From NCBI GenBank assembly GCA_015207365.1, contig JADEXA010000039.1, positions 1 to 64,000 on the forward strand: a stretch of DNA of 64,000 bases. The letters are read 5' to 3'. The notes beneath the pieces are model-generated. The model saw only the letters and a program-made list of their open reading frames with translations, had not been told where the DNA came from and made no database searches. The number at the start of each line of letters is the position of its first letter. Position 1 is the first letter of the stretch. The position numbers were made by a program, and so were the translations under genes. Of this stretch, positions 52,372 to 62,800 are shown one piece after another. This stretch comes from Vacuolonema iberomarrocanum LEGE 07170 (GTDB lineage: Bacteria; Cyanobacteriota; Cyanobacteriia; Elainellales; Elainellaceae).

Positions 52372-53091
52372 CTAGGACTGCAGAGTAGCATTTTGAAATG
52401 TCATTAACTCCTGAATCCCTTTTTCTCCCAGGTCAAGAATCTGATTCAGTTGCTGGCGCGAAAAGCTCCCTTCTTCTGCAGTGCCTTGTAATTCAATAAT
52501 CTGCAATTCCTCATTGAGCACAATGTTGCAGTCAACATCGGCAGCAACATCTTCTTCATAGGCAAGATCTAGGAAGGCTTCATTTTCCAGCAGCCCTACA
52601 GAAATTGCGGCCACTTGGTGAATGATGGGCGATCGCGCCAGTTCACCCGTTTGCAGCAATTGATCAATGGCATCTCGCAGCGCCACATAGGCTCCTGTGA
52701 TGGAAGCGGTGCGGGTTCCAGCATCGGCCTGCAAAACATCAGCATCCACCAACAGCGTCCGCTCACCTAGAGCCTTCATATCTAGCACCGATCGCAGGCT
52801 GCGCCCAATCAAGCGCTGAATTTCCTGAGTGCGACCCGACAGCTTCATTAGCTCACGGGTCTGGCGCTGGGGGGTTGCCGAAGGCAGCATTCGATATTCT
52901 GCCGTCAGCCAACCCCGTCCAGAATCAACCAGGAATTTAGGAACCCCCGGTTGTATAGAAACCGTACATAATACCTGAGTATTGCCAGCATGAGTGAGCA
53001 CAGACCCCGCTGCAAAACGCGTGAAGTTGCGCTCGAAGCGCACGGGACGAAGTTGATCTGGACGGCGACCGTCGGGACGTTGCCAAGCCAT
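52372..53091 (-). CDS. rph: Ribonuclease PH
   Basis: 239 residues from the ATG at 53091 (MAWQRPDGRRPDQLR); the TTG at 53103 is in frame but not needed. RPDGRRPDQLRPV and FTRFAAGSVLTHAGNTQVLC (partial) form the N-terminal RNase PH strand, RGWLTAEYRMLP and RSLRSVLD..GERTLLVDADVLQADAGTRTA follow with the phosphate-binding loop and catalytic Asp. It trims tRNA 3' ends phosphorolytically. Convergent with hemJ; divergent from the GT2 gene. Confidence 0.96.
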   Translation of the reverse strand: MAWQRPDGRRPDQLRPVRFERNFTRFAAGSVLTHAGNTQVLCTVSIQPGVPKFLVDSGRGWLTAEYRMLPSATPQRQTRELMKLSGRTQEIQRLIGRSLRSVLDMKALGERTLLVDADVLQADAGTRTASITGAYVALRDAIDQLLQTGELARSPIIHQVAAISVGLLENEAFLDLAYEEDVAADVDCNIVLNEELQIIELQGTAEEGSFSRQQLNQILDLGEKGIQELMTFQNATLQS

Positions 53092-53544
53092 AAGCTGAGT
53101 CAATGCATCTGCTGTAAATAACTCACCTAGAATACCGGGGACTGTGAGTATCTCGCCAGATCTGGAAGTTTCGCGATTTTCCAGAAGGAGAATGTCACAG
53201 TTGCGTTCAATATTCCTCGTTCACCTCTTTAGAATTAGGTAGAGGGATAGCTGACAGCATGGATCTTGCAAGTTATTCTTCAAAACAGAAATAATTTTCT
53301 TGGATTGATATAGGACTTTCTTGATTTACGATCGCCCCTAAACCTGCAAAGATTTGTTTCAGAACCCCCACCCTATTCAGCCCCTGCCCCAACGTCATCA
53401 ATCCCAAGTCGATTCGAGGTTTTAGCTTGATTGATAGCGTTGAGTATTTACCTAAACGTATATCTAATCTCCCATTGGGATCTATTCGCAGTATTTTGAA
53501 GCATTACGTTTTGAAGCACCAAGTAAGGAAAGATTAACTTTTCC
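53092..53544. other. Gene-free divergent promoter region
   Basis: Between rph and the GT2 gene. No element or RNA gene recognised; AT-richer than its flanks near 53250-53330. Confidence 0.4.
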
Positions 53545-55062
53545 ATGCCAAACCCATCCGTTCCATCCCCCTCTCCTGCCGATAAACCGGCCTCACCAGA
53601 GGATTCGATAACAAATTCTTCGTTCCCTGCTCATTCAACTGATGAATCTTGTCTCGAAGACTCCCTTGATGATCTGGACGCAACTCTAGAGTTTTATCGA
53701 GGGCTGCCTGGACGTCGACGCAAAGCAGCCGTCGTGCTCATTGCGATATGGGGAAGCACTGTGGCGCTCCATCTCGTTTCTTGGGGAATGTGGTTTGTGT
53801 GGGGGCTGGCAACCCTATTTGGCATTCAAATGGCGCGCATGGTTCTGGCGGTTCCGCGATCGCGCACTCCATCGCTTTCGACCACCGATCCAGAGAGCCT
53901 GCCCTTTGTTTCACTCCTCGTCGCCGCTAAAAACGAAGAAGCTGTTATCAGCTCCCTGGTGCAAACCCTCTGCCAGATCGATTACCCAACCCAGCGCTAT
54001 GAAGTTTGGGTGGTCGACGACCATAGCACCGATCGCACCCCCCAGGTACTCGATCGGTTGCAGCAGGATTATCCTCAACTTCGCGTCCTGCGCCGTTCTG
54101 CCGATGCAACGGGTGGCAAGTCTGGCGCGTTGAATCAGGTTGTGAGTTTGGCACAGGGCGATGTGCTGGCCGTTTTTGATGCCGATGCCCATGTCCCGCA
54201 TGATTTGCTGCAACGGGTCATTCCCCTGTTTGACAATGCCTGTGTTGGGGCTGTGCAGGTGCGTAAGGCGATCGCCCAGGCGGGTCTACGCATGCGATCG
54301 TCGAACCTATGGATTCGCGGCCAAGCAACTGAAATGGCCCTCGACAGCTACTTGCAGCAACAGCGAATTTCCATCCGTGGCATTAGCGAATTGCGGGGTA
54401 ATGGGCAATTTGTGCGGCGTACGGCCTTACAGCAATGCGGCGGGTGGAACGAAGAAACCATTACCGATGATCTCGACCTCACTCTGCGGTTGCATTTGGC
54501 GCGGTGGGATATTGACTTTTTGCTGATTCCACCCGTTGGCGAAGAGGGCGTGACCCGCGTCGGCAACCTGTGGCATCAGCGCAACCGTTGGGCCGAAGGT
54601 GGCTACCAGCGTTATCTAGACTATTGGCGCTTACTCGCACGCAACCGCATGGGCACAGGCAAAACGCTGGACATGATGACCTTCTTCTTCATGCAATATC
54701 TTGTGCCCCAGGCCATGGTTCCCGACTTTTTGATGGCGATCGCCCGCAGTCGACTGCCGCTGCTAACCCCAATCACGACGATCACTTTCTCTGTTGCTTG
54801 TTTAGGAATGTATGTGGGGCTACGGCGAATTCAGTATGCGCAAATGAAGACGATGCCGGGGGCGATCGCCAATCCTCGCTGGCGCACAGTCATCCAAGCG
54901 ATTCAGGGCAATCTCTATATGCTGCACTGGGTACTGGTGATCTCTACCATGGCGCTCCGCATCGCGATTCGTCCAAAGCGACTCAAGTGGGTGAAAACAA
55001 CCCATCATGGTAGCGACGATTCCTGGCTTAATTTGCCCGACCCTCTCAAACCCTCTAAATAG
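53545..55062 (+). CDS. Membrane glycosyltransferase family 2, probable monoglucosyldiacylglycerol synthase
   Basis: 505 residues. An N-terminal Ser/Pro-rich segment precedes two transmembrane helices (about 75-110). The GT2 core shows VSLLVAAKNEEAVISSLVQT (partial), DDHSTDRTP, FDADAHV (D,D), NEETITDDLDLTLRL (catalytic base region) and QRNRWAEGGYQRY (Q(R/Q)XRW), then C-terminal membrane helices. This layout and NGQFVRRTALQQ resemble the cyanobacterial MgdA (Sll1377 type), which makes glucosyldiacylglycerol, the first step of thylakoid galactolipid synthesis. A processive BcsA-like function is the alternative. Followed by a hairpin terminator. Confidence 0.8.
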   Translation: MPNPSVPSPSPADKPASPEDSITNSSFPAHSTDESCLEDSLDDLDATLEFYRGLPGRRRKAAVVLIAIWGSTVALHLVSWGMWFVWGLATLFGIQMARMVLAVPRSRTPSLSTTDPESLPFVSLLVAAKNEEAVISSLVQTLCQIDYPTQRYEVWVVDDHSTDRTPQVLDRLQQDYPQLRVLRRSADATGGKSGALNQVVSLAQGDVLAVFDADAHVPHDLLQRVIPLFDNACVGAVQVRKAIAQAGLRMRSSNLWIRGQATEMALDSYLQQQRISIRGISELRGNGQFVRRTALQQCGGWNEETITDDLDLTLRLHLARWDIDFLLIPPVGEEGVTRVGNLWHQRNRWAEGGYQRYLDYWRLLARNRMGTGKTLDMMTFFFMQYLVPQAMVPDFLMAIARSRLPLLTPITTITFSVACLGMYVGLRRIQYAQMKTMPGAIANPRWRTVIQAIQGNLYMLHWVLVISTMALRIAIRPKRLKWVKTTHHGSDDSWLNLPDPLKPSK

Positions 55063-55568
55063 CTGAGCTGTCTCATCGAGGCATGCGGTAGCCGACTGTG
55101 TTGATTAAGGGATGATTTTTTTCGAGAAGGGGTATGGTAAACTCCTTCTCGGAAAAATCGTTCTTGACTTCTGCAACTCTCGGTCACTTCATCCAGTCGT
55201 TTAGGTCACCTATATTACTTGAGGGTCTGGGGGATGAAGAGCCATTGATTCGCCTGCATAGTTAATTCGCCTGCATAGTCACCCAAAACATCTCACCCAT
55301 TACTCTGCTTCGATTTTGTTTGCGAGTAAGATTCAGTAGGTCTACTATCGCAAGATAGTAAAATATCCCGATTGCCTCTATCCACCGCTGGAAAAATCGA
55401 GGATAGTTTCCGAGCACTTGGTCGCAACATCTGATGCTCAGGTGCTTCCATACTCAGACAGTGATCCCTTCCAATCATGAAGGGCGCGCAAAGTTTTAGA
55501 ATTGCGCGATCGCGATCCCCCGTCTCACGATAATCTGTTAGAGTCTATCGTTCCAACGCTATGGACGG
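55063..55568. other. Gene-free stretch upstream of the ArsR-type regulator
   Basis: Contains the hairpin at 55114-55159 and a small palindrome TACTATC gcaa GATAGTA (55343-55360), about 210 bp before the regulator, which might be an operator. No gene recognised. Confidence 0.4.
55114..55159 (+). terminator. Hairpin terminator after the GT2 gene
   Basis: GATTTTTTTCGAGAAGG pairs imperfectly with CCTTCTCGGAAAAATC around GGTATGGTAAACT; no long U-tract follows, so termination is likely but not certain. Confidence 0.55.
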
Positions 55569-55937
55569 ATGAAGAACGGTATGCAACTCCCCGATTCCAC
55601 TCCCACCGAAGTTGTGCAGCAAGTTGCCGAATACTTCGGTGTTCTCAGTGAACCCACTCGCCTCCGCATCCTCAACATTTTGCGGGAAGGTGAAAAGTGT
55701 GTGCAGGAATTGGTCGAAGCCACCTCCACAAGCCAGGCCAATGTTTCCAAACACCTAAAGGTGATGGTACAGGCTGGCATCTTGACGCGTCGTACCGAGG
55801 GCACTTCAGCCTTTTACAAAGTAGATGATGAGCTGATCTACGAACTTTGTAACTTGGTGTGCGATCGCCTCGCGACTCGGATCGAGCAGCAGGCGCAGTA
55901 TTTTCGAGCCTTTAGTCTCACCAGCGAAAATCGATAG
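55569..55937 (+). CDS. ArsR/SmtB family transcriptional regulator
   Basis: 122 residues. Winged-helix DNA-binding motif TSTSQANVSKHLKVMVQAGI (partial) and wing RTEGTSAFYKVDD. The alpha-3 metal site of SmtB/ArsR (ELCVCDL) is replaced by GEKCVQEL, with one Cys, and another Cys pair sits at LCNLVC near the end, so a metal or redox response is possible but the classical site is incomplete. No operon partner. The promoter region holds a short palindrome. Confidence 0.9.
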   Translation: MKNGMQLPDSTPTEVVQQVAEYFGVLSEPTRLRILNILREGEKCVQELVEATSTSQANVSKHLKVMVQAGILTRRTEGTSAFYKVDDELIYELCNLVCDRLATRIEQQAQYFRAFSLTSENR

Positions 55938-56151
55938 GCCATCAGTTTCAGCCCCATAGAAAGGGGTGTTTAGCCTCTCAGGTGAGGAAATCCGAATCTA
56001 TCATTCGTTGAGCGGTGTTGAATAAAATAGGGGGTGATCTTTATCATGCGGGTAGCATTGGCTCCGGCATGAGGGCGATCGCTTTCGAGCTAGCCGCATT
56101 TCGCATACCTATTTTCACTACTGTCCACTGAGTCAACACCGACGGAGAATT

Positions 56152-58119
56152 ATGGCGACGATTCTGGAACAGGGTAATATTTCCATCCACACCGAAAATA
56201 TTTTTCCCATTATCAAGAAATGGCTCTATTCCGACCATGAGATCTTCTTGCGAGAGCTGATTTCCAACGCCGTTGACGCTATCCAAAAGCTCAATATGGT
56301 CGCTCGGACAGGCGAATTTTCGGGCGATCTATCTGAGCCAAAGATTGAAATTACCCTCGACAAAGAGCAGAAGACCCTGGCGATCGCCGACAATGGCATT
56401 GGCATGACCGCTGATGAGGTGAAGAAATACATCAACCAGGTTGCCTTCTCTAGCGCTGAAGAATTTGTCGAGAAGTACAAAGGCAGCAATGATCAGCAGA
56501 TCATTGGTCATTTTGGATTGGGTTTCTACTCTTCCTTCATGGTGGCGCAGCATGTCGAAATCGAAACGCTGTCTTACCAAGAGGGCGCAACCCCTGTGAA
56601 CTGGGCTTGCGACGGTTCGACCGAGTTCAAGATTGCTGAAGGCAGTCGCGCCAGTCACGGCACAACCATCATCCTCACGCTACAGGAAGAAGAAGCCGAA
56701 TACCTCGAGCCCTTCCGCGTCAAGGAGCTGGTACGGAAGTATTGCGACTTCATGCCGTTTCCCATTGCTCTGGATGGGGAGCAGGTCAACCGCCAAAAGG
56801 CACTTTGGAAAGAGTCGCCCAGCTCTCTCAGTAGCGAAGATTACCTCGAGTTCTACCGCTATCTCTATCCGTTCCAAGAAGAGCCGCTGCTCTGGGTACA
56901 TCTCAATACTGACTATCCGTTTGTCGTCAACGGCATTCTATATTTCCCCAAGTTGCGCCCAGATGTGGATGTTACGAAGGGGCAGATCAAACTGTTTTGC
57001 AATCAGGTCTTTGTCAGTGACAACTGCGAGGAAATTATTCCCCGCTTTTTGCTGCCGCTACGGGGTGTGATTGATAGCACCGATATTCCACTAAACGTGT
57101 CTCGGAGCTTTTTGCAGAACGATCGCACGGTGCGCCGCATTGCCGACTACATCGCAAAGAAAGTGGGCGATCGCCTCAAAGAACTTTATCGGGAAGACTA
57201 TCCCGCCTATGTCCAGAGCTGGCAAGACTTGGGAACCTTCGTCAAGTTTGGTTCCATGAACGACGACAAGTTCAAAAAGCAAGTCGAAGATATCCTCATT
57301 TTCCGCACAACCCATGTGGCAGACGCCACGACGGATGCGCCGAAAGTCCAGGTGGAAACAGCAGAAGGGGATGTTTGGCAAGACAACACCCAGGAAAACA
57401 ATGCGGCGGCACTGCCTTATACCACCCTGAAGGATTATCTGGAGCGCAACAAAGAAAAGCACGAGAATCGTGTTTTCTACGCCACCGATGAGTCGGCTCA
57501 GGCAACCTACATTGAGTTATTCAAGAGCCAGGGGTTGGAAGTGTTGTTTATGGATTCTTTCATCGACACGCACTTCGTCAGCTTCCTGGAGCGCGAATAT
57601 TCCGACGTCAACTTCTCGCGCGTAGATGCGGATCTAGACGATACCCTGATCGACAAAGAGAAGGAATCTGAAATCGTCGATCCCAGCAATAACAAAACCA
57701 GAGGCGAGCAAATCAAAGAAATCTTTGAAGTCGCCCTCAGCAAACCCAAAGTCACCATTCGCACCGAAGCGCTGAAGTCGGATGGCGAAAATGCTCCTCC
57801 TGCCATGGTACTGGTGTCCGAAAGCACCCGTCGGATGCAGGAAATGAGCGCGCTCTTTCAGCAACAAAGCGCTGAGTTTCCTGAAGAGCACACGCTGCTG
57901 GTCAACATCGCTCATCCGCTAGTGGATAATTTGCTCTCCCTGAACAAGGGCAGCATCATCCAGCCAGATGGGTCATCCTCTGGCAATGAGATGACGACGC
58001 TGCTCTGTCAGCACATTTATGACCTGGCGCTAATGGCTCAAAAAGGCTTTGATGCAGAGGGGATGAAAGCCTTTGTTGAGCGCTCCAATCGAGTCTTGAC
58101 TCGCCTCACGAATACCTAG
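56152..58119 (+). CDS. htpG: Molecular chaperone HtpG (bacterial Hsp90)
   Basis: 655 residues, the usual cyanobacterial length. GHKL ATPase motifs are intact: LRELISNAVDAIQKL (N-box region), IADNGIGM (G1), VAFSSAEEF (lid) and GHFGLGFYSSFMV. The middle domain has PLRGVIDSTDIPLNVSRSFL (catalytic Arg) and the C-terminal dimerisation domain ends with the LTRLTNT. A cytosolic heat-shock ATPase; in cyanobacteria it protects phycobilisomes and tetrapyrrole enzymes. Its 5' region shows no obvious CIRCE element. Confidence 0.98.
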   Translation: MATILEQGNISIHTENIFPIIKKWLYSDHEIFLRELISNAVDAIQKLNMVARTGEFSGDLSEPKIEITLDKEQKTLAIADNGIGMTADEVKKYINQVAFSSAEEFVEKYKGSNDQQIIGHFGLGFYSSFMVAQHVEIETLSYQEGATPVNWACDGSTEFKIAEGSRASHGTTIILTLQEEEAEYLEPFRVKELVRKYCDFMPFPIALDGEQVNRQKALWKESPSSLSSEDYLEFYRYLYPFQEEPLLWVHLNTDYPFVVNGILYFPKLRPDVDVTKGQIKLFCNQVFVSDNCEEIIPRFLLPLRGVIDSTDIPLNVSRSFLQNDRTVRRIADYIAKKVGDRLKELYREDYPAYVQSWQDLGTFVKFGSMNDDKFKKQVEDILIFRTTHVADATTDAPKVQVETAEGDVWQDNTQENNAAALPYTTLKDYLERNKEKHENRVFYATDESAQATYIELFKSQGLEVLFMDSFIDTHFVSFLEREYSDVNFSRVDADLDDTLIDKEKESEIVDPSNNKTRGEQIKEIFEVALSKPKVTIRTEALKSDGENAPPAMVLVSESTRRMQEMSALFQQQSAEFPEEHTLLVNIAHPLVDNLLSLNKGSIIQPDGSSSGNEMTTLLCQHIYDLALMAQKGFDAEGMKAFVERSNRVLTRLTNT

Positions 58120-58431
58120 GGGGCATCCCTATTGATCCGTTTAGGTGTTGTGAGAGGGGATAGGTTGCGATCGCCCTCACATCTAAGTTGAGATTATTGA
58201 GATTGTAGAAGTGGGTGTGCCAGCACTCACTTCTGTTGTTTGTGGGAAAGTCGATTTAGATCTTGAATCAATGTCTATTTGCGAAGAAATCCCTCTAATT
58301 TTTTTCAAACCCTCATGCTGTAAGGATTTCCAAAGAAAACTAGAGTAGTTTTTCGTGGAATTGGCAGAAAGCCAAAAATTTCTGGCTCAGCCCTGTTATC
58401 CTAGAAAAGCACTTTTAATTTCTCAGAAGCT
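58120..58431. other. Gene-free stretch between htpG and rpmB
   Basis: AT-rich; no gene or repeat element seen. Confidence 0.4.
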
Positions 58432-58668
58432 ATGTCTCGCGTTTGTGACCTGACAGGCAAGAAAGCCAATAATGCCCGCGCTATTTCCCACTCTCACCGC
58501 CGCACCAAAAAGCTGCAGCAGGTCAACTTGCAGTCCAAGCGCGTTTGGTGGCCTCAGGGCAAGCGTTGGGTGAAGCTACGCCTCTCGACCAAAGCCATCA
58601 AGAGCCTGGAGAAGAAAGGCATTGATGCCATGGCGAAGGAAGCGGGTATCAACCTCAACAAGTTTTAG
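58432..58668 (+). CDS. rpmB: 50S ribosomal protein L28
   Basis: 78 residues, typical length. SRVCDLTGKKANNARAISHS (partial), HRRTKKLQQVNLQ and KRVWWPQGKRWVKLRLSTKA (partial) are the L28 signature; only the first Cys of the ancestral zinc-type CxxC site remains. Monocistronic in this window and followed by a perfect hairpin. Confidence 0.96.
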   Translation: MSRVCDLTGKKANNARAISHSHRRTKKLQQVNLQSKRVWWPQGKRWVKLRLSTKAIKSLEKKGIDAMAKEAGINLNKF

Positions 58669-59857
58669 ACGGTGGCACTCTCCTAAAAGATCATCGTTCA
58701 TCGTAAATTGGCATGATTTTGTAGGTTTGTTTGCCTTACTCGTGCAGATTCCATGAAAATATCCTCAGTTTTTCCAAAAGCTGAGGATATTTTCATGGAG
58801 GCAATCACGGCGATCGCACATCTCCTTATTTTTTGCTTCTTTCCCTGAAACCATAGAAAAACTTCGAGGACAAGATGTACATTGTTGGTGGCGCTTTCAA
58901 TATATTTCGTTGACAATATATCCATCACCCTCAAATGGTGTGTCCCAGACAATCGGTATATTCCGCTATATTCCAGGTGCCAAATCAAAGCTTTGGTAAA
59001 TTATTCCCCCAACTGATCGCTCTTTGAAGAGCTGAGGGTAACATAAGTTCCAAACACGTCTATTGTTTGCCCCGTTCCGTTATCAGTCTGTAGCGACGGA
59101 TCCAAAGGTTAGACGGCATGTTCGTCAGCAACCCTAGGATTCTTACAGACAACTCATACAGGTGCAGGCAGCATTGCGGGAGCGATCGCTCCCAATTCGC
59201 CAGCCTGTTCTCTGACCATCAGGGAATTCCAGGCGCTCAAGCAACTTATATTGCTCTCTCTTTAGTAATGATCGATTCTCCTACTACCTATTCCATCCGC
59301 CAACATTGGTCCTAATCCGTTCGTTTTTTTGAGAGAAAACTCAAAAATTCTGATCGGCGACATGACTAGATGCCCCTTTTGACCATCTCCCTTGTTTTAT
59401 CGAAGGCAACGCACCCTGTAAAACAGCTAGTGCTTTTGTCTCTTTATAGGTTTGCCCCATAAGTGCAAATTAATTTCTCAAAAAAGAAATTGTTTAGCGT
59501 GTTTTTTCTAAACCATTTCTTGAGCCCGCAAAGCCAAAGGTTGTTTCCAACTTAAGTGGCACCAAGCACAACCTTGGCTTTCCGTCCGATCAGGCAACAC
59601 CCAGTGTCGACTGGCGAGGTATCCCGCCAAATCGTTTCCTCTCTCTGTTGACCATTTTTGCTTCATTCCATGCGCTGTTGATGTGAAACCAAATAAGCTC
59701 ACATTCTTATAATTGCGATTGATGCATTACAACTATAAGGTGGAGCATCCCCAGGCAGTCCATTGCAATGTAAAGCGATGCGCTTCAGGGCTAAGTTACG
59801 GCTCATGCGCGCCCATTCATCTGAACACCCGACCTCTTTAGCGATAGGAAGGCGACA
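58669..59857. other. 1.2-kb leader/intergenic region before hpsA
   Basis: No gene is supported; short frames have no ribosome site. Contains the 18-bp hairpin at 58751-58798 and a small AATTTCT..AGAAATT palindrome at 59472-59491. The long space suggests distal promoters or a regulated leader for hpsA, but I see no specific motif. Confidence 0.45.
58751..58798. terminator. Perfect 18-bp hairpin after rpmB
   Basis: CCATGAAAATATCCTCAG and CTGAGGATATTTTCATGG pair perfectly around TTTTTCCAAAAG. There is no U-tract after it, so it may be a processing or stability hairpin rather than a terminator. Confidence 0.65.
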
Positions 59858-62800
59858 ATGTCCACTCGCAAACTGTATCGAGCGATTCAGACCTCGACCG
59901 CTCAAATTCTCAAAGCTGTCAAGAATCTGACCCGATCGCTTGTACATTGGCTGCTGCGAACTCTATTAATGATGGGACGACAGCCGCGCCTCAGTCGCGC
60001 AGGCTTCGTTTTACCAACCACTATTTTGCTGGTCATGGTTGTGCTGCTCACCGTCGGCGCGATCGTGTTCCGCACCTATACCCGTACGACCGAAACCATC
60101 ACCGAGCGGCAACAGCGAGTCATTTACAACGCCGCCACTCCTGCCGTTGACCGGGCACGATCAAAACTGAGCTTTTTGTTCGATTCTGAAAGTGACCCCC
60201 GTTATCCCGGAGGGGTTCCTAGTGAAAATGTGTTGATGGGGATGATGCTCAACGGGGCCACAATCGATGGCGCAGTGATTGGCCCTCACCCACGAGGAGC
60301 TGACCCCTACACCTTCGAGGATGAAACCCGAATCGATATCGGTACATCCTATGCCGGGGATGCAAATGCAGACAATGCTTGGAGCTATCGAGCAGACACC
60401 GATGGCGATGGAACCGAAGATGCCACAGTGGTCTACAGCATTGCCATGCGGTTGGATGAGGATGATCTAGCCGATACAACCCAAGCAAACCTGGGAACCC
60501 GTGCACAGGAAATGCTGGTTCGCAACACGCCACTCAGTATTTCCAACCAAGGGAACCCTCTCTGTGCTGGTGCGGGAGCCGTTGTACCGCAACAGGGATG
60601 GTTACCGCCAGCGGGTAACTCGGCAGTTCTGCTGAAAAACTTCCAAGTCGATGCCTACGTGCTGCCCGATCGCGATAACCTTCCAGTTTCTACACTAGAA
60701 ATGCAGCTCGATCGCCAACTGGATCGGGGGAATAAATGGGGAGCCTGGTTCCGTTATGACCTGGAGATTTTCCCAGGGCCTCAGTTCAACTGGAATGGGG
60801 CAATGCATACCGAAGGTAGCTTGATGCTAGGGAACGGTAGCTTCCGGGGCTATATGATCAGCGACCCAGATTCCTGCCTGTATACCAAAGATGCATCCGA
60901 AATCTCCATTGCCCAATATGGGGTGCGGCCAGACGACGGTCAAGGTCCTATTCCTGAATTCCAGGGACAATTCCTCAATGGCTTCACAGGCCGCACCACC
61001 TGGGATGGCCGCGCCCACGAGTTTGACCTTTGGGATGGCGCGGGACAGAACCCCATCCAGGGCGTAGATCTCAATCGGGGCAATGACTCGGTCAATGAAG
61101 GAGCCTTCAATCCGGTCGACTACGCCATCGACCCGGTCATTATGTTTACCCGAGGTGCCTCAGCCCACCGTAACCCGGACGTTTTTGGTACCCGTCGGGA
61201 AGATTGGGCCGATACAGATTTTGCTGAGAATCGACTCATCACTCCCAATGAGCCAGTGGATGTCCCCTACGTGGACGACACCTACCGTGCTGACAACCGC
61301 TATGGGCCAAAGCCGCAATACACATCTGAATTGACTGTAGACGGAAGCATTGGCGAACGCATTCCTGACAGTGAAACGGAGCTAGTGGGCAACGCACCCG
61401 CTGCCGGAGGCGATTCTGGAGATTTGGGTCTAGACGGCTATTGGGAACGCCGCGCTCGCTTTGAGGGCATGCGCCTGATTGTCGGGCAGCGCCTAGAGCT
61501 GGGCGACCCCGCCGGTTGGGGTGGGCCTGTACTGGCTAATACAGGCGATAACACACGAGACTTAGTTCGCGAAGCGTTGCGTCCATTCGCAACACCATCT
61601 GCACTTGTGCCCACCAACGGATGCCGAGACTATAACAACGAAGCAAACGCCGCCAACAATGCCCGCTGCGAAGAAGCCCGACAACGTCGGAGTTTGTGGG
61701 ACAACCTATCAGCGGTGCAAGCGATGGTGGTTTACCATGCCTCTCAGGATGGCCCCACAAACCTGGATTTGCCAGTGGCTTGCATGGCATCGACTGTTCA
61801 CCCAGGTACAGCAGGAACCCTAGATAACAGCTCGACCTTCCAGGATCTAGCCTATGGCCTTTCTGCTCCCGCTGTTGGTGATGCATTTAGGGATGCTATT
61901 TCTGGTACACGTGATGATTATCAAGATGGAGCCGGGGGCTCGGTACCTATCATTAGTGACTTTTTGCGAGGAAGGGGCACCAATGGCTGGGAATATGAAT
62001 TCCGCCCTCGATATGTGAATGACTATGACAACCCCAACTCACCGCTTCGCGTTGCGCTAGATAATCTGGCACATTTTGCTGGCGACCCAAATGGTGGGGC
62101 ACCCTCCTTTGAACCGGTTCAGAGCAACCGTCTCGTGCATCCGCTCCCATCACTCTCTATGTATGGAGACTTCTCCATATTGCGCCGAGTGCTGGCCTCC
62201 CTAGACGCTGGAACTTACACTTACGCTACATTACCTCCAGCCGACAAAGCCACGCTCAATAGTTCTACCTGCATGCTGGGGATGCTAGCCTACAATCTGG
62301 ACTATCTAGCGAAATTCCAGCCTGAACAGTTGCCAGTGGGCTTAATGGGAACAGCCTACCCAACGGTCAGACTCGAACGAGATGCAAGGACTAACAATGT
62401 AGCTGAATATTACACAGGTCTGCGAGGAGTCATTCGAGCCCTCATCAATAGTGATGATGGAACGGGTCCCGTAGGGCTCCTGACACCTTTGGGGCTAGTT
62501 CCAGGGATTCACGACAATAACCTCAACAACAACATAGATATTGGCGGAGGGACAAACCCTGAATATATTGGGGCTGGTCTCAATGATACTACTGGGCGTG
62601 TCAACCAGCCTCAAACTTATGTGCGTCTGCTAGAGCGCTGGCGGGATGCGCTACCACCCATGCCAGCCACCGAAGAAATTGGTACAACCGGGGTTAGGTA
62701 CAACAGAGAACAAATGAACACCTTCATTGCTCTGGCGCAGTTAATCATCAATAAGGAGCAGGTAGCGCGAGACCGTGTATGGGGTTTTTACGGCAGTGCG

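Noticed and set aside
59118..59315. 65-codon ORF upstream of hpsA
   Set aside because: No ribosome site or recognisable sequence.
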